Notes under the pieces: generated by a model
Database searches by the model: none
Told to the model about the DNA's origin: nothing
Seen by the model: the letters and a program-made list of their open reading frames with translations, nothing else
Source: Selaginella tamariscina
Lineage: Eukaryota > Streptophyta > Lycopodiopsida > Selaginellales > Selaginellaceae
Length of the DNA: 64,000 nt
Assembly (NCBI GenBank): GCA_003024785.1
Contig: PUQB01000750.1
Location: forward strand, 41,833-105,832
Direction of reading: 5' to 3'
Part shown: in pieces, positions 21,712-35,039 of the stretch
Layout of the letters: every line of letters starts with the position of its first letter
Position numbering within the stretch: the stretch's first letter is position 1
Translations under genes and position numbers: made by a program

Positions 21712-24127
21712 ATGGGATCATTAGTGAGGCCGAAATCGCCACTTAGGTACAAATCCGGTTCACTGAATGGAAAGCCTCCGATTTCCTACAATGTCGGATC
21801 CGGACTGGCGAGATCGACCACGGCGCCTCCTCCCAAAATGCTGGCCATGGCCAAGATGGACACGCCCGTTTCTACACTCTCTTTCTCGTCCGGAAGCTCC
21901 TCTTCATTATCCGAGAACAGAAACGATCCGTCAAAGTTCAATAAGGAAAATGTTACAGTTACCGTCAGATTCAGACCACTCAAGTAAGAATCATATATAC
22001 ATTAATGCTTGTACGGTAGTATGATTTCTGTTTTTCCAGTGCACGAGAAATTACAAAGGGGGATGAGGTTGCGTGGTATGCAGATGGTGACACGACTGTT
22101 TGCAGTGAATATAATCCTTCTACGGTTTATGCGTTTGGTAAATCTTAAACTGAACAGCATTTTCTTGGTTCATTTTTATTGCATTTTGAATTTTATGCAT
22201 TCTTCATACTTAATTGATTCTTTGTGAAAATATGGTGTTTATTCTACACATTATTTGTAAGTCTTCCATTCTACTGTATTTTTCAGTCTACACGTTTGTT
22301 AAAGTTTCTTCATATTTAATTTAACTATTTACGACAACATGATGTTGGTGTTTACTTTTATAGACATTTTCTCCATGTATAATTGAGTTTTGAATCTATA
22401 CGTTTGCTAAAGTTTCTTCATACATAATTTAACTCTGTGAAAATATGTTGATTACTTCCATAAACTTTTGTTCTCTTTTCTTTCGTTTTGACATAGATAA
22501 GGTATTTGGACCTGCTACAACGACTAGGGAGTTTATGATGTTGCAGCACAACACGTCGTTAGTGGAGCAATGGAGGGCGTTAATGGTAATTTATGCATTT
22601 TATATATACTATTTTTCTCTTTGATAATTTAGTTATTGTTATTATTTCATTTGTGCAGGCACAGTGTTTGCGTACGGAGTAACCAGCAGTGGCAAGACAC
22701 ATACAATGCACGTAAGTAGATTCATAACTATACTAGTGTGTATCAACATATCAACTAATAATGCAGTTCTTTATAGTATTAAATTGTCTCTCATTGTGTA
22801 GGGTGATCAAAAGTCTCCTGGAATCATACCACTTTCAGTGAAAGATGTCTTCAACATAATACAAGAGGTATTCAATACTCGTTTCTATCTTGTTTAATCT
22901 TTGAACGGTGACATTGTACAGACACCAGGAAGGGAGTTCCTATTACGAGTATCATACCTGGAGATTTACAACGAGGTTGTTTTTGACAGCTTTCTTAAAT
23001 ACTTCAATTTACTCATGTTAACACGCGCAACACACACACACACCACACATGTATGTGCTAAGACTTGTTCTGTGCAGGTTATCAATGATCTTCTAAATCC
23101 AACCGGGCAAAAACCTGAGAGTTCGTGAAGATTCTCATGTATGTGGTAGAATAATCAGTTGCACTTGGGTTTACTGTACATAATTTGGGTATTCAAAGTG
23201 GTTTGCAGGGTACTTACGTGGAGGGTATTAAGGAGGAAGTGGTGCTATCTCCAGCTCATGCTCTTTCTCTAATCGCCACTGGAGAAGGTATCCTTCTGCT
23301 TTACATGTCTATTTCATATACAGTGTATAGTATAGAGCTTAAACTATACAATTTGTAGATCAAACTTATTTGTCATTCCACAGAGCATCGACATGTTGGA
23401 TCCAACAACCTTAACTTGATGAGCAGTCGTAGTCACACTATTTTTACCTTGGTAAGTTCTTTTGTATTTTAGTTCAATGTTCTTTGATCTCATGCATTTT
23501 ACCAGACTATTGAGAGCAGTGCACGAGGAGAGGGAAGCCGTGAAGAAGAAGTCACTCTCTCACAACTTGTAAGAATCTTTGTTTACTGTGGTTACTGCTA
23601 TGCACTGTAATTGTGATAGTTAAGTTTACCTGTATAGTTCTATTGTATAACTTCAATGTCTGTCACTACACAAACAGTTGGACTAGACTACAAAATTCAT
23701 ACACAAGACATAGATTAAGACATTGATCTTCTTTACAGAATCTTATTGACTTGGCTGGTTCTGAGAGCTCCAAAGCGGAAACAGTTGGTTTACGAAGAAA
23801 AGAGGGCTCTTATATCAACAAAAGTCTGCTAACACTTGGCACTGTAAGATAAAAATCGTTGTCCGTTCATATTGCAAATGTCTTTCAGCTATATAATACT
23901 ATATACAATATATATATAGAGATATATATATACATACATACATACATAGGTACGTACGTACGTATCTGTGTGTGTGTGTATGTATATGTATATATCGAAT
24001 CGAATGTATTGCAGGTTATTTCGAAGCTGACAGACGGAAAGTCATCTCACATTCCGTATCGAGATTCAAAATTAACTCGGCTGTTACAATCTTCTTTGAG
24101 TGGTCATGGACGTGTTTCGGTATGCAT

Positions 24128-24170
<43 letters not shown>

Positions 24171-25604
24171 ATGCCTATATTTTGTGTGGTATATACTGCA
24201 TATACATGAACATATGACCATACATTCGACTTACAGATTTTTCTGCAGTTAATATGTACGGTCACCCCTGCGTCAAGTAGCAATGAGGAAACACACAACA
24301 CTCTGAAGTTTGCACATAGAGCTAAGAACGTGGAACTCCATTCCTCTGCAAACAAGGTACGTTTCTCTGGACTACTTGGTATTTATTGATATGTATATAG
24401 ATATCGGTAGATAGATGAGCACACAAGGCTTAATCTTTACTGAAGGTTTTCTGTTTTCTATGAACCAGATTCTTGATGAGAAATCACTGATTAAAAAGTA
24501 TCAAAAGAAATAACGAGTCTGAGGCAGGAGCTTGAGCAACTACGTAAGAGGATGGGTGGAAAGCATACAGATACAGCCAATGACGACCTTATTCAATTGC
24601 GTCAACAGGTTAGTCTCATTTTCATTTTCATCACTTTTGATATGCTTGGTGTGTTCTAGTACTATTGTTGGTTTCTTGTATAGCTTGGTCGTTAAGTTGT
24701 CATATACAGTTATACACTGTCACTTTTTTAGTCTATCTATAGTTTGTTCTAATGTGGTCAACTCTCGATAGTTGGAAGCTGGGCAAGTGAAGTTACAGTC
24801 CCGCCTAGAGGAAGAAGAGCAAGCGAAAGCAGCATTACTAGGAAGAATTCAGAGACTCACCAAGCTCATATTGGTTTCAACCAAGAACACAATTCCAGAT
24901 ATTCAAGATCGTCCTGCTCATCGGCGCAGATATTCTTTTGGAGAAGAAGAGGTGTGTGTGTGCGTATTTGTGAGTGTTATATATCATAACTTTTCGCAAT
25001 AGTTGCAACACATATTCTATAAGTATCTATTCCTCGCTTAAGTATGTCATTGCATATACATTGATGTGTATATACATTTATCCTTTCTATGTATATTGTA
25101 TACTGATAGGATTAGATTTGTACTTGCAGCTTGCTTACCTCCCAGATAAAAGGCGTGGTTTTATCATGGACGAGGAAGATGACTTTGATATCGATTTACC
25201 AGACATCTCATCAGATGGAAAGGCTGAAAGTGCTAACGGAGATGACTTGGTCAAGGAAGAAAAGAAATCAAAGAAGCGTGGGATGCTTGGTTGGTTCAAA
25301 ACTAAGGTAAAAAGCTTAATTAATCGTATTTAATTTAATTAACCATTATATTCATTTGACATATATTATATGTGATAGTTATATTAATGTCATGAAAATT
25401 ATAGAAACAAGACCAGCCTCAGAGCTTTTCGTCAAGTACAGATGCAGATATTCCTCCGGCAACTGGACATGTAGAAGACAGTAAGAGTTCCAAAAGAAAG
25501 CCTCCGAGAAGAAAACTGATGAACTAGCAGATGCTTTTCCTGCTCCTACTCAAGCTGGGGAGCTTTTCAGTGCTGCAGTTCACGGACGCAGGCCCCCACC
25601 GGTA

Positions 25605-25638
<34 letters not shown>

Positions 25639-28600
25639 GTGGAATGTAGTCTATGCACATATTTATCCCGAATTATATAAAATCTGGAGGGGCTTAATTT
25701 ACCTGATATGCATGTTTAGTTTAGCATTGATACTATCGATTATGACTAATTATTAATGATATTTACATAACAGTCCGGGAGTACTATGGCAGACCAAATG
25801 GATCTTTTGAAAGAGCAAGTGAAGATGTTAGCTGGTGAGGTTGCCTTTAGCACAAGCTCACTAAAGAGGCTTTCAGAACAGGTTGCTGTTAATCCCAATG
25901 ATAAAGACATCCAGGTATTATTTTACTTCTACCAATGCACGATGCATGTACTCATGCATACGTTGGACAGTCGACGTATCTCCTTAATTGTGTAGTTATT
26001 GCAGTCGTTATTGTGCTTATCATTTATGTATATTTTTAATCCTATCAATGTGCATGTTTGACAAGATACCAGAATAGTCTTACTCCTTTAATTGTGCATT
26101 TATCACATCCTGTATTGTGCTTGGCATTAAGATATTATTTACTTCTATCCGTGCGTATGATGCCTGTATATGGATTGCTCACACATACCCACACATATTT
26201 TGACAAGTGTGCATATAATACTCTAATGGATATTCTTTATTGTGCTCGTTTAAAAAAAATAGTTATTGAGTTTGCCTTTGTGACCTCTGAAAAATGTGTG
26301 AACACACACACCACAACATACACACACAATCGATACGTTCTTAAAGAAACTTTGTAGGCTCAAATGAAGAGACTGAAGGATGAGATTCATACGAAGAAAC
26401 AGCAAATGCAGGTTCTAGAAAGAAGAATTCTGGGCAACCTAGAAAATACTCCAAGTGCTACTCCTCAAACGTCACAAGTACGTACAAAATGTACACACAC
26501 ACACACAAGTATATAATATAGATTTAATATGTTCTAATCGTGGGCACTATTTTGTAGACAATCATGAAACTTACAAGTCAACTGAATGAGAAATCCTTTG
26601 AACTAGAGGTATGCATGTAGCCTTCTGATACATTGCTTCTCTAATGCTGATACTTTTGTACTTCTTGTTTAGATAAAAACTGCTGACAATCGTATATTGC
26701 AAGAACAATTGCAGGCAAAGGTAACTTTCTCCATATGTGTGTGTGAACATGTGTGTGGTTGTGTGGTTGTGTGGTGTTAGAAGAGATACATATACAGACT
26801 CCTGTCTGTAGTCATACATGTATATGTGCGTGATCATACTCATACTATGCATGTCCTTGAATATATTATATCGTATGTTATTGGTTTATATGATTAAAAG
26901 CGTGATGTTTCAGAATGCGGAGAATACTGAGCTGCAGGAAGCAATAAAGTCTCTAAAGCAGCAATTTGAACAGGCAGTCATGGAAAAGAACTCTGTAGCA
27001 CACCAGAAAGGGAGCTCGTTCTCTGACAGCCACAACAAGAAGAGACACAGTTTCTTCGACACAGAGGAAACAAGTGATTGGTTGAACGATGTCGATCTCT
27101 CTAAAGAACTGCGCATGGTTGAGGGTGGAACCTGAAGTCACTGGGCTGGTTTCACATGGATTTACACAGAAGGTCCTCTCCAAAGATGGTTTTATTCAGT
27201 CCCAGATGTTACACAGGTAAAATATCATTTATTTATTTTTAAGGACATAGAGAATTAACTTTATAGATCACAGTTAATTCATAATGATAAAATTCAGCAG
27301 TAGCACGAGCAACCTAATAACTTGGATATTAACTAGTTCACGGATAAGCTACTAAGTATATACTCCACATCTGTGTGTGCATATTATATTAGCTGTAATT
27401 ACGTAGAAACGTGTTTCTTATTTAAGTCTATCACGCAGGCAAATGAGATTGAGAAACTTAAGTTGGAGAAGACGAGGTGGCAAGAGGAGAAAAGCTCACT
27501 GGAGATAAAAACACAGAAGCTGATGGATGAGGCCTCATATGCAAAGGAGCTGGCAACAGCTGCTGCTGTGGAGCTGAAGAGTTTAGCCGAGGAGGTAACC
27601 AGGCTATCTGCACAGAACACAAAGCTAGCAAGTGAACTCCAAGTTGCCTGCTCAAAGCCGGCCCAAGAAGATAACTCATCAACAGATTTGATCCAGCATC
27701 TAAAGTCTAGGATAAGCTCTTTAGAGAGCTCCCTGGAGCAGAAAGAGCAGAACGAACATAACCTGAACAGGAAGGTCGAGGAAAGTAAGAAGAGGGAGGC
27801 TGATCTGGAGAACGACCTGGCTGGTATGTGGGTGCTCGTTGCAAAGCTCAAGCATGAGGAGGAAACAATGAGGACTAATACTAATGATCTTGACTTGGGC
27901 CGGATTAACTCCAAAGTAGATGCAGAAGAGATTGAGCAACTGAAAAGAGAGCTTGATGCAGAGAAGCACAGAGTTGCAGAGTTGGAGCGTGGTAATTCTC
28001 AACTTAAGGTAAACTCTAACAAACGTTTACATTTCATGCCAGTAATGTTTTGTTTACTTTCTAAATATCTTTATACTTGCAGGGTGAGGACCTAGATGTA
28101 TTGGATTTATCAGCTCTTGAAACTCTCCAAAATCTGCATGTGGAAGCTCTCACAAAACTCTGCCAGGCTAAGGTTTGATCTTAACTTGAAGTACATTATA
28201 GACAATTATCATCAATATGGTGATTTATACATATACATAACTAATACATTGACCTCAGACCAAAGCACAAGAGAGGCTTGAAAGGGAGAAGAGGAGAATG
28301 GAAGAGAGAGCAAAAGCAGACTCGTTAGCCAGCATTGGAGTGCAACACTTACTTCTCGAGGAAGAAAGAAATGGTCACGTGTGTAAAGTTTGTTTTGAAG
28401 CTCCAACAGCTGCTGTACTTCTTCCTTGCCGACATTTTGCTGTAAGTGTGTGTGTGTGTGTGTGTACGCGTGCGTGTTTGCTTGTCTTTTAAACTTTCAG
28501 CAGCTTTCTGAGATGACATATAAGTTAACTGAGTTTTTCATAGTGTGCAAGTCATGTGCAATCGCATGCACGGAATGCCCGCTTTGCAGGAGCGGAATTA

Positions 28601-28755
28601 CAGACAGAATATTACATTTACTTGAAGAACAGGAGTTAATTAATTTTGTTCAGAGAGGTATACTTTGTTCATTTATTATATGTCCGCGTTTTAGTAGGCA
28701 CCATACACAAGCCATTGTTTTACAGTTCCCGTTCCAGCGGAACTTCTGTTTATAG
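21712..28755 (+). CDS. Kinesin-7 (KIN-7D/E-like) with C-terminal RING finger
   Basis: About 26 exons with GT..AG borders: 21712-21983, 22040-22137, 22497-22585, 22659-22711, 22802-22867, 22922-22975, 23078-23138, 23209-23287, 23384-23451, 23506-23568, 23739-23843, 24014-24119, 24249-24356, 24469-24608, 24772-24951, 25130-25306, 25405-25601, 25774-25914, 26358-26477, 26558-26608, 26673-26720, 26914-27216, 27439-28008, 28083-28172, 28259-28441, 28544-28755. Ser/Thr-rich N-terminus, then the motor: VTVRFRPL, P-loop [50 protein letters not shown]. Long coiled coil follows, with [16 protein letters not shown] and RLSEQ shared with plant KIN-7. A C3HC4 RING ends it: [34 protein letters not shown]. 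Role: plus-end microtubule motor; related proteins are annotated as organelle-targeted. Six single-base frame breaks are seen (see findings). Confidence 0.9.
24133..24170. repeat. (GT)n microsatellite in a kinesin intron
   Basis: About 19 GT units directly after the splice donor of the exon ending GHGRVS. Confidence 0.95.
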
Positions 28756-29119
28756 ACTACTTATATAGTCTGTATATTGCATTACTCTAATAGAGCTGGC
28801 TTTATCCGCTGTTCAATAATATAGCATTACTAGTGCAGTTATTTATCACCGATCTTATATAATTATACATCATATTACGTTAATCTTAATTATTTTAACG
28901 GTTTATTTACATGCATTGTCAAACATATCGTATAAAATCATTGAATTTAACTTTTAAATTAGTTTAAGTTTATTAACGATGGATATTAAATTCTCTGTAG
29001 CCGTTAACAACTAAGATCAAACTCTTTATAACGTTGATAATCTAATTCACAAATATTATATAGACGTTTCATTTTTTTTAAATGTGACGAAACCCTAGGG
29101 TTTGTGGTTTAGGGTTCAT
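28756..29119. promoter_or_regulatory. Intergenic region with telo-box palindrome before the matR-like gene
   Basis: AT-rich except for AAACCCTAGGGTTT at 29090-29103, then GTGGTTTAGGGTT. AAACCCTA is the plant telo-box found in promoters of many translation and organelle-function genes. Its place just ahead of the first coding exon fits a promoter or leader element. Confidence 0.5.
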
Positions 29120-30987
29120 GTTGGAAGGGGACAAGTAGGCGCACTCACGTTCGTGTTCCGTAGCTTTGTGAGCAATCCGGAGTGCGCATTCGACTACGGC
29201 AAGGCGACATTGGCCAGATTCAAGGTTAGAAAATGTAGGCAAATCGAGATTTGTGCACAATCCGATAAGATAATCCAGGAAGCAGTCCGAATGGTTGTAG
29301 AAAGGCTTTATGAGGCTCGATTTTCTGATCAATCTCTCGGCTGTAGACCGGGAACTGGGCGACAGCTTGTTTTTAGACAAATTAAGAGCACTTGGAATGG
29401 TATTGAATGGTAATATCTGCTGCATTTGATACACTGCGTAATATGGCTTATTTACATTTATTTAGTACTCCCCCATCCACACACACACACTTAGAAACCA
29501 ATTGGGAATACACATACATATACTTAAATATCCATGTATACATACATCTGTGTGTGTGTCTATATATATATAACATGGGATGAACTTACGTAACTTATCA
29601 ACAATCCATATATATTCACATCTGTACAGACATGTTGCATGCATGTGTTCATAATCCAAAACTACACTTGCGGACACACACTTGATAGCTTATGTGTTCT
29701 ACATATATTCAAGTGAAAACTAATTAATTTTTTATTTTATTTTTTCATATTGATAGGTATCTGCAATTCCAGATTCTGCATTGTGTACACACTGTCAATC
29801 ACATAATGCTCACCAAGAGCCTCACGGGCAGAATCAGGTACATGTGTACATACGCACACATGCGCTGTTTGTGATAATGTGATATTACGTGTATATTCAT
29901 ACACACACATATACATATGCTAATATACAGATTCTAGGGACCAGAGATTGTTGGAGCTTATAAAGCAGATGTCTTACTATCCGGACACGGACAAGGGTAT
30001 TCGTCGAAATATACTCACTTCTCTTCTTTGCAATATATATTTGAACTATCTCGACAAAGTAGTACAAAGGGTTACACAAGTTAACAGCACCCCAAGAGCA
30101 GACCGGCTTGGAAATGAGAATATTCACAACATCAAATATATCAGGTAAGAGACATTTGAAGGTTCTACACACACGTGTGTACACACGTATATGTATGTAT
30201 ACACACCTTTGGCATATACATCCAACAGATATTTGGATCAGCTTTTGCTGGGGATCGAGGGTCCACAGGAACTGGTTCGACACCTTAGAGACCACATAAG
30301 TGACTATATTACAAAACATTGAAACTGGAGGTCCATACACAATATGACAACATAATTATGGACTCTCCAAAGTTCCTTGGGATTGAAATCTCATGTGAAA
30401 CTCCAGATATGGTCAGAAATGCTGCAAGAGACATGGAAAAACGTCGAAGATGCAAGGTACATGTATATATGTATTTGTATTTGTAGGAACGTGTATATGA
30501 TGTAACCACAGAGAATCTTTCTCTATCCATCTATAAATCAGTAATTATTTCTCTTGACGTTATTGTGATTTTAGGTGAATATCATGAAACAGAAACAAAT
30601 CAAGGAAGGTGCATACGAGAACAAAGTGGGATTTCTATTTGAACAAGCATGGTTGTCAAATGCAAAGAAAGCCATAATAATCGCTGAAGAGACCGTAAAC
30701 CAGGTAACTTTATATTTTGTTATTAATAATCATTTTTATTAAATAATTAAATCATAATTATTCTATAGCTTCCATCGAGGAAGGATAGAGGTTTACGGCG
30801 TATTACTGCCCTTAATACAGCTGAGTTTAAGCCTGAGGATAAACTGTATACACTGGCTCAACATGTAGCCAGGTTAAATAGAATGATACAGGGTTTCTTT
30901 ACCACTAGACGTCCAGCTGCTCAGGACCAGTATATGATCAGAAAACACCTTCGTTGCCTTCCAAGTACAGAAATAGAACAAACTTAG
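29120..30987 (+). CDS. Nuclear matR-like group II intron maturase, RT catalytic residues lost
   Basis: Six exons: about 29120-29409, 29757-29837, 29931-30144, 30229-30456, 30575-30703, 30769-30987 (stop). Exon 1: IIQEAVRMVVERLYEARFSD and LGCRPGTGRQLVFRQIKSTW (RT fingers; compare the mitochondrial matR and bacterial GFRPGRGCHTAL motif). Exon 2 continues in frame as EWYLQFQILHCVHTVNHIM, where active group II RTs have FDIxKCFDTI: the catalytic Asp is Gln. Exon 3: LLCNIYLNYLDKVVQ. Exon 4: RYLDQLLLGIEGPQELVRHL, where YADD is expected, and PKFLGIEI. Exons 5-6 are basic and may be the maturase thumb/X region. Expected role: splicing of organellar group II introns, probably mitochondrial. No in-frame ATG is evident, so the N-terminus is unresolved. 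One-base breaks near 29837/29931 and 30320. Confidence 0.78.
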
Positions 30988-31771
<784 letters not shown>

Positions 31772-32005
31772 ATGGGGAGAAAAATGGCTACAGGTCCATC
31801 ACCAGTAATACCATTACTCGTTCTCATTATTGTGTTGCTCATATTGCTGGTTCCATGGTATTTTACTGCCAGCATTGAAGATAAATTAATCGAAGTGGAA
31901 TTACCTCCTCCTCCCCCTCCTCTGCAGTTTTCATTTAGTCCTGCTATACTCATTTTACTGCCCATTAGTATCTTATTTGCTCTCAGGTTCATGAAGAGCT
32001 CTTAA
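31772..32005 (+). CDS. Small two-pass membrane protein, 77 aa, unrecognised
   Basis: Single open frame MGRKMATGPSP.. to stop. Two hydrophobic segments (LLVLIIVLLILLVPWYF about residues 15-31 and SPAILILLPISILFALRF about 56-73) flank a charged linker and a six-proline run (ELPPPPPPLQ). A basic N-terminus suggests it faces the cytosol. The ATG is two bases after a possible splice acceptor. Many small plant membrane proteins look like this; no function can be assigned. It lies between the matR-like gene and the GNAT, same strand, without shared regulation that I can see. Confidence 0.55.
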   Translation: MGRKMATGPSPVIPLLVLIIVLLILLVPWYFTASIEDKLIEVELPPPPPPLQFSFSPAILILLPISILFALRFMKSS

Positions 32006-33068
32006 ACTTGTCATTCTGTAATAAAAACTCAAACGAATTTAAGTTAATCACTGTTTTGTAGAAAAAAAATTATGTTAGATATTCGTTTACACACACAAAC
32101 ACGTACACGTACTGTGTGTGTGTGAGAGAGAGTGAGTTCATTTTACATACGCGTATACACTAGTTAATTAACAATAAATAATTAAAAAATGGTGGTTAAC
32201 AATAATGATTGCTTGAAGATCACAGCTTATATAATTGCGTGTTCTAAGTTTCTTCACTGTTGAGGTTTCCTCAGAATGCAAGGAATGATATCCCCACTAT
32301 GTTGCTTAATGGCCATTCATGTGGATTACTGCAACACTGAAGATAATCTGTTTCGAATTCGACAAAGGCAATGGTCACATACCACAGCCCAATCTCTTGG
32401 TACATCAATCAATTCAAAATTCAAAATTCACCATATTCAAATTCAAAATTACATTTCTCTCCCACACTTCGATCTGTTTCCACTGTTCTGTACATATATA
32501 CGTACAACACATGTGTATAATACCTTTAATATTTCACACACACACACAAGTATATCGTATGTATACATAAAACAACATATACGACATATGTAGCGGGATA
32601 TATATATTCCAATGTCCGTTGTGTGATTTATATATATATTGACACTAATAATTTATATTTGTGGTGGACCAAATCTTAATAAATTTATAGAGTTATTAAG
32701 TTATAAATTCTTTAATAATTAATTTTTTTTCATTATATAAAAAAGGTTTTGTTCAAATGCTGCATACATAATATTTAATATTTTGATATATAGTTCACTA
32801 ATTATACAACAATATATATTAAACTTGTGTTATAAATTCTTAAGTTCTCACTTTAATAGTAATAATATATCTTTTAATTATTTCTTTAGATTTTTAATAA
32901 ATTTACTAAGGTCTCTTTATAATTTTAAATTAATAAGAAAATTCTTAGTTGAGTATAAATTATTAAGTATTAGAAATCATAAATTAATATATCGTAGAAC
33001 GAACTAGATGGATTTAAAAATAATAAAATATTAGAGGTTATAGATTTAAGAATATAATATATAGTGTC
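32006..33068. other. Intergenic AT-rich region, no gene seen
   Basis: Short open frames only. A run of GAGAGAGAG near 32126 and scattered TA tracts. No RNA gene recognised. Confidence 0.6.
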
Positions 33069-33101
<33 letters not shown>

Positions 33102-33123
33102 ATATATATATATATATATATAT
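33069..33123. repeat. (CT)n(AT)n microsatellite abutting the GNAT start codon
   Basis: About 16 CT units then about 10 AT units; the last AT overlaps the ATG at 33122. CT-rich tracts are common in plant 5' UTRs, so this may be the leader. Confidence 0.9.
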
Positions 33124-34284
33124 GATGGATTATTTATCAGGGGCTAAAATATTTGTGCAATGTGAGATTGCAAGTTCTCCTGGAAGCAAGTTCGAACAGC
33201 AGCAGCAGCAGCAACACCAATTAGGGAGCTCCCCACATTTTACATGTAGCATAAGAGAAGCCAGAGCTGAAGATGCATGGCATGTTGCAGATACACATTG
33301 TGCCACCTTCATGCCTAACCAAGGACTACTCATGGACTTCGCCTTAGGCTCGACAGGTACACCACACACACACACACACACACCACCAGCATTATTTACT
33401 CATTTATTATATAATAATGCTCATAAACGACTGCATGCTCAACAACACATATCTCTCTCTCTCTCTCTCTATCTATGTATATATATATATCTATCGAAAG
33501 AGAGAGAGAGAGAGAGAGATCTAGGTGAATTATCGTGGATATATTGTATAGGATGATGGCAGTGTTAGGGAGCCTTCCGCTGCAGCACAAGAAATGCCTG
33601 GTTGCTGTTGAAGAGGCAAAACAGGAAGAGATTAGCACTAATGACTTATTAACGTTAGTTTATCCAATCAGCCACGTTCAAGTCTCAGGAATCTAACAGT
33701 TGACCATGTTGGCGAGTTCCTACCTCGCAGAAAGTCAGGCAATAGACGGTGTGTGTGTGTGTGCGTGTGTGCGCGTGCGCATAGATTTATGTATATATTT
33801 GTATGTGTGTTGAATATACATACGTTCCTATGAACAAAATCTCATACATTGTGCCTGAAATCATATATTGATTATATATTATATAAGAATAGTGGTCCCG
33901 TACATTACTATACATATGTATCAATACTTATGAAATACATGCATATAACACATGCACATATATGTATATAGATGTGTGTGTAATGAATCTTTGTTTGCAG
34001 AACTAGTGTAGCGTACATATCAAACGTGGCAGTTCGTCACGAGAGACGAAGGAGAGGAATAGCAAAGAAACTATTAAGAGCATCAGAAAGATTTGCGCGA
34101 TATCTTGGGGTTGTCGATCCATACTCTTCACTGCGATTCCAACAATCCCGGGGCAGTATCTCTATACTTAAGCCAAGGTTACAAGGTGATTAAGGTCCCA
34201 GTTAATGCTAAATGGCCTCAGCCAAAGGGTTTACCAGGCTCTAAATACTTGCTCATGATGAAGTTGCTCAGAAACAATAGGTAA
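33122..34284 (+). CDS. GNAT-family N-acetyltransferase (plant plastid/cytosol type)
   Basis: Three exons: 33122-33356, about 33552-33751, 34001-34284 (stop TAA). Exon 1 has a glutamine run (residues 26-32) then FTCSIREARAEDAWHVADTH, the start of the GNAT fold. Exon 2: KKCLVAVEEA, and in another frame LTVDHVGEFLPRRKSGNRR. Exon 3: TSVAYISNVAVRHERRRRGI AKKLL, which contains the acetyl-CoA pyrophosphate loop (R-R-x-G-I), then HCDSNNPGAVSLYLSQGY and WPQPKGLPG. Order and motifs match plant GNATs that acetylate protein N-termini or lysines. Frame breaks: near 33342 (one C short), within exon 2 near 33683, and at the GGGG run 34107-34110 (one G too many). A short N-terminal region precedes the fold; a transit peptide is possible but not clear. 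Confidence 0.85.
33451..33521. repeat. (TC)n(TA)n(GA)n self-complementary hairpin in GNAT intron 1
   Basis: TCTCTCTC.. then ATATATATAT then GAGAGAGA..: the TC arm can pair with the GA arm around a TA core. Confidence 0.85.
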
Positions 34285-35039
34285 AATATTAAATGGATAC
34301 TGTACAGCTTAATGTATAATTAATCAAACCTTTTAACTTGTCCAATATATTATTATCATATACAAATGTGTGTTCAAGTATTTATGCCCCTCTTTATAGT
34401 GTATGTGATGTATACGTACATACACTACAAAGAGTTTTCTTATACATTTCCACTCACACACACACGCCCAATATTTTGCATAAATGTTTTGTTTATTTAG
34501 GCACTATTTCATTTTCTATTACTTAAAACATTATCATTTAATGACTAACATGTCTAGCCTAAGCATTGTTACTTGCATCCTGCACGGGTTTGGGTGGTGG
34601 GGTGGTGGGATAAACGGTGGTTGCTCTGCCTCGGTGCATAGATCTGCTCATCTTTAACTAAATAAGCAATAGCGGCTGTTGCTACCTGTCGCTGTAATAA
34701 GAGCTTCACCATGTCTTTTACTAGGATACCCTATACACACAACCTTTACTTGTTGAAACCTTTAACTAATGAAACCAAGCAATCGTAAAAGAAGAGATTA
34801 GGGTAAATATTAGGGAAATGGAAAGAAATTAGGGTATAAATAGATAAACAACTATTATGAAAGTATTTTTTAATCTCAAAGGTATATGATTAATTAGTTT
34901 ACTAAGAAGGTTATGTACAAATTATGTATAATTTATTTAAGTGATTCTTGCCAAGTAAGAACCTCACAGTCACCACCCTTTTAAAAGAGTGAATGTCTTA
35001 TTTATAAATTTAAGAATTTGATTATTATTTTGACACAAG
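34285..35039. other. Intergenic, no gene seen
   Basis: Includes a GGTGGTGGGGTGGTGGG patch near 34590 and AT-rich sequence; nothing recognisable. Confidence 0.6.

Noticed and set aside
23859..24209. Separate small gene in the kinesin region
   Set aside because: The open frame runs through an intron with TA and GT repeats; only its middle is the kinesin exon at 24014-24119.
29102..29413. Start of the matR-like protein at 29102
   Set aside because: That position is TTG, not ATG; nuclear plant genes rarely start so, and the frame has no upstream Met. Start left open.
33122..33556. Single-exon 144-aa protein at the GNAT start
   Set aside because: The second half is the intron microsatellite (HTHTHTPP, SLSLSLYL). 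The GT donor at 33357 ends the exon.
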